This document shows, piece after piece, positions 59,671 through 64,000 of a stretch of DNA of 64,000 bases. The stretch lies in assembly GCA_965197635.1 (NCBI GenBank), contig CBDANN010000006.1:421763-485762 (forward strand), read 5' to 3'. The notes beneath the pieces are model-generated. The model saw nothing but the letters and a program-made list of their open reading frames with translations. It made no database searches and was not told the DNA's origin. Numbering within the stretch: position 1 is the stretch's first letter; every line of letters begins with the position of its first letter. The position numbers were made by a program, and so were the translations under genes. Source of the stretch: Bin87 sp965197635 (GTDB lineage: Bacteria; Chloroflexota; Dehalococcoidia; Lucifugimonadales; UBA3495).

Positions 59671-59985
59671 TCACCCCAGCCAGTCGTCTGCGTCCTCTTC
59701 TGCGCTGCCGTCGTCGCCTTCATTGGAAACAACCTGGCCCGGATTATGGGAATAGCCGCGCGCCTCGAGCTCGGTTCGGATGGCGGCGGCAAAGTCGGCG
59801 GGAGTCTGGCTGGCCGGCAGGGTGATTTCGACCTTGCCGCCGCTGACACTGATCTCCCCCGGGTCTTCCCGCGCCAGTTCCACGCTGACCGACTCCCGGT
59901 GAATGCCGAAGTCATCGGTGATCGCAAAGACGACGGCCATGTCGTCCATGGTGATGATGGTTATGCTGTCGTTGTCGTCGGGCAT
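59671..59985 (-). CDS. Small acidic hypothetical protein
   Basis: ATG at 59985 (MPDDNDSITIITMDDMAVVF), after AGAGGAACG. 104 residues with a beta-rich middle (ISVSGGKVEITLPASQ) and an acidic tail (EGDDGSAEEDADDWLG). No family recognised. It may share a message with the thioredoxin-like gene upstream, separated by a repeat. Confidence 0.55.
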   Translation of the reverse strand: MPDDNDSITIITMDDMAVVFAITDDFGIHRESVSVELAREDPGEISVSGGKVEITLPASQTPADFAAAIRTELEARGYSHNPGQVVSNEGDDGSAEEDADDWLG

Positions 59986-60004
59986 TGACGTTCCTCTGGG
60001 GTGC

Positions 60005-60035
60005 GCCTGGATCCCTGCTTTCGCAGGGATTGCGG
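60005..60035. repeat. Intergenic ATCCCTGC-hairpin repeat
   Basis: ATCCCTGC-tttc-GCAGGGAT (60011-60030) with flanks CGCCTGG and TGCGG. It is of the widespread type that reads IPAKAGIQ when translated. Confidence 0.6.
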
Positions 60036-60038
60036 ATT

Positions 60039-60668
60039 TTAGTCCTGCGGGGGCCATTCGGTGCCGCCCTCGGCGGGCCGGTCGGCGTCGGGCCGGGCGA
60101 ACCCGTCGGCCACCACCTGCTGAAACTCGTTGAGGATAACCGCGCCCCACTCGGCGGCCTTGCTGACCCGGTGGGCGGTGCGGCGGCCCCGGGCGTGCTG
60201 GCGACTCTCCCCTTCGTCGCTGATGGCAGCGGCGGCCTGGGCTACCATCTCGTCCATGGCGTCGATGGCGGGCACCAGCGAGCGGGCGGTTTCGATGAAG
60301 CGAGCGATTTCGCCCATGTCCCCGTCAAACACCACGAATACTGGCACCGTGCCGGCCCGGTGTTCGGGCAGGTAACTGTTGGTCAGTTCCAACTCGTCAT
60401 CGCGGTTGAAGACGCTGAGGCGGATGTTGTCGGAGGCGTCCGCCAGGCGGAGGATGACCGGCGTGGTGGACATCGCGTCGCCGCACCAGTCCGAGGTGAA
60501 CACCGCCAAGTTGACAGGCTGCTCCAATCCGTTGAAGTAGTCCAGCACATTGTCTGGGATGGCGACCCCGTCGTGGATCTGGCGGAAGGGGTCCTTGTTG
60601 ACCTTGATGCTGTCGATGTACTGGGCGGTGGTCATTCCCTGGGTGAACTTTTCGGCTGACAGTGCCAT
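60039..60668 (-). CDS. Thioredoxin-fold protein with a single-Cys WCGDA motif
   Basis: ATG at 60668 with GAGGAGG upstream. PVNLAVFTSDWCGDAMSTTP is a thioredoxin-like active site with one Cys (WCGDA) in place of WCxxC. Further YLPEHRAGTVPVFVVFDGDM carries the cis-Pro. 209 residues, including a C-terminal helical and charged extension of about 60 residues. Proteins of this group are annotated as thioredoxin family; with one Cys they cannot form the usual disulfide inside one site. Function unknown. Confidence 0.8.
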   Translation of the reverse strand: MALSAEKFTQGMTTAQYIDSIKVNKDPFRQIHDGVAIPDNVLDYFNGLEQPVNLAVFTSDWCGDAMSTTPVILRLADASDNIRLSVFNRDDELELTNSYLPEHRAGTVPVFVVFDGDMGEIARFIETARSLVPAIDAMDEMVAQAAAAISDEGESRQHARGRRTAHRVSKAAEWGAVILNEFQQVVADGFARPDADRPAEGGTEWPPQD

Positions 60669-60733
60669 TGTGCGCCTCCTCGATTTGTTGAAGGTCTTGC
60701 CGAAGGTCGTCTTTTGCCGCCGTGGGCGGCCAA

Positions 60734-60742
60734 TGCTACAAT
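60734..60742 (+). promoter_or_regulatory. Extended -10 element upstream of the DUF6941-like gene
   Basis: TGCTACAAT lies 53 nt before the ATG at 60796. On the opposite side is the divergent thioredoxin-like gene. Confidence 0.45.
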
Positions 60743-60795
60743 CGTGCCGATATATTACCAGCCCTGCGCGGGTTTGCCGGCGCGGGTTTGTTTGA

Positions 60796-61230
60796 ATGGA
60801 GCCGCTGTTGACTACCGAACGAGGCGGAGTGTACCTGAAATATGCCCTGTTCTGCCGGGAAACCGAGGATGGAGACGGGGACGACCTGAGTTTCAAGGGA
60901 GTGATCGACCTGGTGGACATTGTTCTGCCCGACGAGCCGCCCGGCGGGGGCGGCCCGCGGGTGTTGACCGAGGTTGACGCTCAGTTGGCCTTCTGCATCG
61001 CCGGAGCGAACGCCGGCGACCATACGCTGGAAGTGACCATCCGCGCGCCGGGGGCCAGCCTGTCCAGCCCGCCGCCCCAGGCCGTCACCTGGGACGAAGG
61101 CATCTTCTTCCAGCGCTGGATCAAGCCCTTCCGCATCCCGGTCACCCGCCTGGGCCGCCACGTCGCCGCCATCGCCTTCGACGGAATGCCCCTAGGGGAG
61201 GCCAGCTTCCTCGTGCGGCTGAAGCCGTGA
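60796..61230 (+). CDS. DUF6941-like protein
   Basis: ATG at 60796. VYLKYALFCRETEDGDGDDL, SFKGVIDLVDIVLP, LAFCIAGANAGDHTLEVTIR and a closing AFDGMPLGEASFLVRL. The opening KYALFC followed by a GVIDLV strand, with a Greek-key beta profile, fits DUF6941. 144 residues. Function unknown. Confidence 0.6.
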   Translation: MEPLLTTERGGVYLKYALFCRETEDGDGDDLSFKGVIDLVDIVLPDEPPGGGGPRVLTEVDAQLAFCIAGANAGDHTLEVTIRAPGASLSSPPPQAVTWDEGIFFQRWIKPFRIPVTRLGRHVAAIAFDGMPLGEASFLVRLKP

Positions 61231-61312
61231 GCGCAACGCCGCAGGGCAGCGATAAAGGCAATTCCGGGACAGGACGCATCCTCCTGTTGACCTGTTCGGG
61301 GAGAAGCTGCTC

Positions 61313-61411
61313 CCTCGTTCGTATCCCACAGTGCTTCCAGCACCGCGCCCGGGTTGATGGGCAGATTTTCCAGGCACGCCCCGGTGGCGGGGTTGATAGC
61401 GTTTACCCTAT
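61313..61411 (-). pseudogene. Fragment of a molybdenum hydroxylase large subunit (C-terminal tail)
   Basis: On the minus strand the frame reads VNAINPATGACLENLPINPG and AVLEALWDTNEG. This is the C-terminal signature of xanthine dehydrogenase/aldehyde oxidase molybdopterin subunits (NAI..ATG..L..LPI.P..VLEAL). Only this tail remains. Its upstream side ends at the MITE-like element (61415). A decayed remnant. Confidence 0.45.
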
Positions 61412-61414
61412 GGC

Positions 61415-61572
61415 CTCACGCGTACCCACTTTTGTCATTGCCAGCGCAGCGTGGCAATCTCGTCGGCGTAGGAAACGGGCTTGGGCGAGATTGTCCTGTA
61501 CCGCAACGAGATTACCACGAATGCTTGGGACCATTCTCGCAATGACAGCTATGGAAAGTGGGTACGCGTGAG
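61415..61572. mobile_element. MITE-like element with 18-bp terminal inverted repeats
   Basis: CTCACGCGTACCCACTTT at 61415-61432 is repeated as its exact reverse complement at 61555-61572. The 158-bp interior has no ORF and contains GTCATTGCC...GGCAATCTCG and a matching GCAATGACAG near the right end. The 10-nt flanks ACCCTATGGC (61405) and ACCCCACGGC (61573) agree at 8 of 10 positions, a possible worn target duplication. Non-autonomous; no related transposase end seen in this window. Confidence 0.6.
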
Positions 61573-61620
61573 ACCCCACGGCTCATTGACGGACTGCGAG
61601 CTATAGTTGGCAATGTTTCC

Positions 61621-61914
61621 GTGTTCGATGTCGTCGAAAGCGCAAACTTCGCACGGTGGGTTGAAGGATTGCGTGATAGGCGTGCCGTGGCTCGTATACA
61701 GGCGCGCTTGCGAAACGTCAGTATGGGCAATTTCGGAGATGTTCGGTCAGTGGGGGACGGTGTGTCCGAGATGCGAATCCACTACGGGCCAGGTTATCGC
61801 CTTTACTTCACACGTCGGGACAATACAGTGGTGACTTTGCTCTATGGCGGTGACCAAGACGGCCTGCAACGCGACATTGCCCTGGCCAAACGCATTGCTA
61901 CGCAATGGAGGTGA
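61621..61914 (+). CDS. RelE/HigB-like toxin (Gp49 type)
   Basis: GTG at 61621 gives the family's normal N-terminus (VFDVVESANFARWVEGLRD). An in-frame GTG at 61558 lies in the terminal repeat of the MITE-like element and would add 21 residues. Core: RAVARIQARLRNVSMGNFGD, EMRIHYGPGYRLYFTRRDNT, VVTLLYGGDQDGLQRDIALA. About 97 residues. Toxin-first operon with the antitoxin at 61918. Paralogous to 58400. Confidence 0.86.
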   Translation: MFDVVESANFARWVEGLRDRRAVARIQARLRNVSMGNFGDVRSVGDGVSEMRIHYGPGYRLYFTRRDNTVVTLLYGGDQDGLQRDIALAKRIATQWR

Positions 61915-61917
61915 TGG

Positions 61918-62211
61918 ATGACGGAAACGTTCACACGATGGGACCCGCTGAAATACCTGACAACCGACGAGGATTTGCGGCTTTACCTGGAAGCCTGCGC
62001 CGAAGAAGACCCTGGTGCCGGGAGCCTCATTCGGGCCACCCTCAACGATATTGCCCGCTCCGGAAACTTCAGCGCGTTGGCGCGAGACGTCGGGATAACC
62101 CGCGAGGGGCTGTACAAAGCGTTGTCTGAAAACGGCAACCCGTCTTTCGCTACGGTCGCCAAGATTACCCGCGCCTTGGGAATGCGCCTGCACGTCTCGC
62201 CAATAGCGTGA
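61918..62211 (+). CDS. HigA-like antitoxin
   Basis: ATG at 61918 with GGAGG 8 nt upstream, inside the toxin's last codons. WDPLKYLTTDEDLRLYLEAC, then SLIRATLNDIARSGNFSALA, RDVGITREGLYKALSENGNP (HTH) and TRALGMRLHVSPIA. 97 residues. The same family as 58691. Completes a second HigBA-like module 3 kb from the first. Confidence 0.87.
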   Translation: MTETFTRWDPLKYLTTDEDLRLYLEACAEEDPGAGSLIRATLNDIARSGNFSALARDVGITREGLYKALSENGNPSFATVAKITRALGMRLHVSPIA

Positions 62212-62271
62212 TGACGAACCATACTTCTCCCCTATCCATCCCGGTAGCCGGATACCCATGCCAGCATCGGT

Positions 62272-62280
62272 GCTATGATA
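62272..62280 (+). promoter_or_regulatory. Extended -10 element for the cupin-like gene
   Basis: TGCTATGAT lies 36 nt before the ATG at 62317. Confidence 0.4.
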
Positions 62281-62316
62281 TGCCGACGCGAACAATGCCT
62301 CGGGAGGTATGAGCAG

Positions 62317-62709
62317 ATGCAGGTAGTCAGGATCTACACGGGCGAGGACGGCGAGTCCCACATTGAGGACATGGACCTGCCCTTCGAGCAGATGGGCCAC
62401 GCCATGCGCACCGCAATGCAAGAGGCCATCGGCGTCCAGTTCAGTAGCCTGAAGCCCACCCAGCTGGTGGACTTCCACACCGCGCCCCGGCGTCAGTACG
62501 TCATCACCCTCCAGGGCCAGGTCGAAATTGGCTTGGGCGACGGCGCCAAGCGCATCTTCAACGTGGGCGACATTGAGCTGTGCGAGGATCTGACCGGGCG
62601 CGGCCATACCACCCGCAGCGTCGGCGATGTTGACCGTGTAGCGTCCAGATACCCCTGGTGGATCAGACGCCAGGCGGCGGACTGGGCGTTTAATCGTTCT
62701 ACTGCGTAG
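62317..62709 (+). CDS. Cupin-fold protein
   Basis: ATG at 62317 (MQVVRIYTGEDGESHIEDMD) after GGGAGG. FHTAPRRQYVITLQGQVEIG is the cupin strand pair with RRQYVITLxGxVEI. RIFNVGDIELCEDLTGRGHTTRSVGD completes the second motif, with a His in GRGHT. 130 residues. The usual HxH of motif 1 is reduced to FHTAPRRQ. Metal binding is therefore uncertain, and the function unknown. Confidence 0.75.
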   Translation: MQVVRIYTGEDGESHIEDMDLPFEQMGHAMRTAMQEAIGVQFSSLKPTQLVDFHTAPRRQYVITLQGQVEIGLGDGAKRIFNVGDIELCEDLTGRGHTTRSVGDVDRVASRYPWWIRRQAADWAFNRSTA

Positions 62710-62770
62710 GGGCGCCCCTCGTGGGCGCCCCGTTTCGGCCAAATGCCGGGGCAACCACAAGGGTTGCCCC
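62706..62770. repeat. Two adjacent hairpins of the GTAGGGGC family
   Basis: GTAGGGGCGCCC with GGGCGCCCC (62706-62731), then GGGGCAACC with GGTTGCCCC (62748-62770) followed by TAC. They lie between the cupin and hydrolase genes. Confidence 0.75.
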
Positions 62771-62805
62771 TACACAAAGGCATAATTGGATATTGGGAGG
62801 TTGCT

Positions 62806-63627
62806 ATGCCCATCGCACCGCTTGCCGACAACCTTGAAATGTACTATGACGACGACAACTTCACCGACCCGTGGCGCGACCCCGCGACAGTGGAAACCAT
62901 CGTGCTGCATCACGGCAACGCCAAGAACGGCCGCCTATGGTACGCCTGGGCGCCGCTGCTGTCGCGACAGTATCGGGTGATCCGGGTGGACGCTCGCGGC
63001 TTTGGACGCTCCACCGTGCCGGCTGCGGGCAGCTACGACTGGTCCCTGGAGGGCTTCACCGGCGACCTGCGGAACCTGCTGGACTACCTGGAGATTGAGA
63101 AGGCCCACCTGATCGGCGAGACCATCGGCGGCACCATCGCCCTGCAGTTCGCCTACCAGTACCCCGAGCGGCTGCACACCGTCACCACCTGCACGTCGCC
63201 GTACAACTTTACCGGCGTGGACACCTATCAGAACTACTACCGGCTGGTGACGGAGGAAGGTGTTGAAGGATGGGCGCGAGCTACCGGCGGCCGGCGGGTC
63301 AGCGCCGACGACGCGCCGCAGCATCACGAGTGGTACATCCAGCAGATGGGCCAAACCGCCCGCCACGTGGTGCTGGAAACGCTGGCCTACCTGGGCACGC
63401 AGAACCTCTCCGACAAGCTGCCCACCATCCAAACGCCGGCGTTGGCGATGGTCGGCGAGCTGAGCGAGGGCGACATTCCCGACCGGGCGCAGGGTCAAGC
63501 CGACCTGATGCCCAACTGCACGCTGGCGCGGGTTCCAGGCGCGAGCGGCTACGTGCAGCACTCAGCGCCGGAGCAGTGCGTACTGGCGTGGCAGGAGTTT
63601 GTGGGTACGGTCCACCGACCCGGTTGA
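62806..63627 (+). CDS. Alpha/beta-hydrolase-fold protein with altered nucleophile elbow
   Basis: ATG at 62806 (MPIAPLADNLEMYYDDDNFT), GGGAGG upstream. VETIVLHHGNAKNGRLWYAW (oxyanion HG), YRVIRVDARGFGRSTVP, KAHLIGETIGGTIALQFAYQ and ALAMVGELSEGDIPD. At the nucleophile elbow the family has G-x-S-x-G; here it is G-E-T-I-G, Thr in place of Ser. The C-terminal PGASGYVQHSAPEQ does not show the usual GH, though a His is three residues on. 273 residues. Either an unusual enzyme or a non-catalytic relative. Confidence 0.8.
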   Translation: MPIAPLADNLEMYYDDDNFTDPWRDPATVETIVLHHGNAKNGRLWYAWAPLLSRQYRVIRVDARGFGRSTVPAAGSYDWSLEGFTGDLRNLLDYLEIEKAHLIGETIGGTIALQFAYQYPERLHTVTTCTSPYNFTGVDTYQNYYRLVTEEGVEGWARATGGRRVSADDAPQHHEWYIQQMGQTARHVVLETLAYLGTQNLSDKLPTIQTPALAMVGELSEGDIPDRAQGQADLMPNCTLARVPGASGYVQHSAPEQCVLAWQEFVGTVHRPG

Positions 63628-63632
63628 TTGTC

Positions 63633-63741
63633 TGAAGCAGGATTTGCCGGATTGGACGGATGGTCAGGATCGAGTCGATACCGGGCGCCAACGTTTCCAA
63701 ATCCTGCCAAATCCCATAATCCTGAAAATCCTGCTTCTGAC
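63633..63741. repeat. Imperfect long inverted repeat with AATCCTG units
   Basis: ATTGTCTGAAGCAGGATTTG at the left and its near reverse complement at the right end (AAATCCTGCTTCTGACAAT) enclose repeated AATCCTG/CAGGATT units. It lies between the tail-to-tail hydrolase and SDR genes. Confidence 0.6.
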
Positions 63742-63748
63742 AATATCC

Positions 63749-64000
63749 CTAGAACAGCGATTTCGATTGCCCGCCGTCCACGTTGATGCACGCGCCGGTA
63801 ATCAGGCTCGCCCGGTCCGAGGCCAGGAAGGCCACCGTTTCGCCGATAGGTTCGGGCCAGCCGAATTTGCCCATGGGCAGGTTGCGGTCGATGAACTCGG
63901 ACACCACCTCCGGCGTGTTGTTCTGCTGGAAGCGGTCCCAGGTGCTGCCGGGGAAGTCGATGCTGCCGGGCGCGACGCAGTTGACCAGCACGCCGGTCTG
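63749..64000 (-). CDS. SDR-family oxidoreductase, C-terminal part
   Basis: The frame is open to the right edge. VLVNCVAPGSIDFPGSTWDR (the N-x-x-x-PG after the active-site helix), PMGKFGWPEPIGETVAFLAS and SLITGACINVDGGQSKSLF are the SDR ending. About the last 84 residues are present. The cofactor and active-site part lies beyond the window. Confidence 0.85.
   Translation of the reverse strand, partial: QTGVLVNCVAPGSIDFPGSTWDRFQQNNTPEVVSEFIDRNLPMGKFGWPEPIGETVAFLASDRASLITGACINVDGGQSKSLF

Overview
The window is high-GC DNA from a free-living or host-associated bacterium. I infer a Chloroflexota-like lineage (SAR202/Dehalococcoidia-type). The grounds are gene content only: a luciferase-like flavin oxidoreductase, many SDRs, VOC and GMC enzymes, five Uma2-type nuclease-fold proteins, Cys-anchored lipoproteins, and dispersed GTAGGGGCG...CGCCCCTAC hairpins. 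No rRNA or tRNA gene was seen, so the assignment is tentative.

Layout. 1-4.4 kb: the end of a flavin oxidoreductase gene, an IS630 relic, and an IS1380 relic that carries an intact-looking IS110 element with a probable bridge-RNA leader. 4.4-11.1 kb: a decaying exoprotein locus (a Cys-rich two-domain protein, a Calx-beta protein, an FN3-LRR protein) with in-frame stops, frameshifts and an IS66 insertion. 11.2-15.8 kb: an oligopeptide-type ABC transporter (lipoprotein plus two permeases, no ATPase in view) with a small toxin-like/DUF2283 pair inside the operon. 15.8-25.2 kb: a PQQ-like propeller protein, thiolase, Uma2, GMC oxidoreductase, GNAT, VOC, a locally duplicated coiled-coil membrane protein, an MNT-HEPN toxin-antitoxin pair, an SDR and an NHL-repeat protein. 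25.2-32.1 kb: Uma2, a two-domain lipoprotein split by a frameshift, a two-gene operon ending in a UGSC selenoprotein with in-frame UGA, a PIN module, Trm112-like, CopD-like and TlpA-like proteins. 32.1-37.6 kb: a frameshifted MFS transporter, two paralogous SDRs, a TIMP-like secreted protein, Uma2, and a voltage-gated-channel-like protein without the GYGD filter.

37.6-41.3 kb: an HD phosphohydrolase gene followed by a Panacea/SocA-like gene. The HD gene is cut by an IS1380 copy whose removal restores one 439-residue protein. 41.3-47.5 kb: a HicB-like antitoxin, gamma-glutamyltransferase, NuoE/NuoF-like proteins, an aquaporin and a DUF429 protein. 47.5-51.3 kb: a two-module leucine-rich-repeat exoprotein interrupted by an IS701 element whose removal restores an 811-residue frame. 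51.4-64 kb: an isocitrate lyase/PEP mutase-family enzyme, two VOC proteins, tandem Uma2 genes, a PIG-L deacetylase, a compact methyltransferase plus nuclease pair, an F420/NADP-reductase-like protein, two paralogous RelE/HigB-type toxin-antitoxin modules, a thioredoxin-fold protein, a MITE-like element, a cupin-like protein, an alpha/beta hydrolase and the end of an SDR.

Overall this is small-molecule metabolism interspersed with accessory DNA. Four IS families (IS110, IS1380, IS66, IS701) show definable ends. Several insertions can be undone on paper because the target duplications are still visible. The items most worth following up are the UGSC selenoprotein operon, the HD-Panacea gene pair, the IS110 bridge-RNA leader and the filterless channel.
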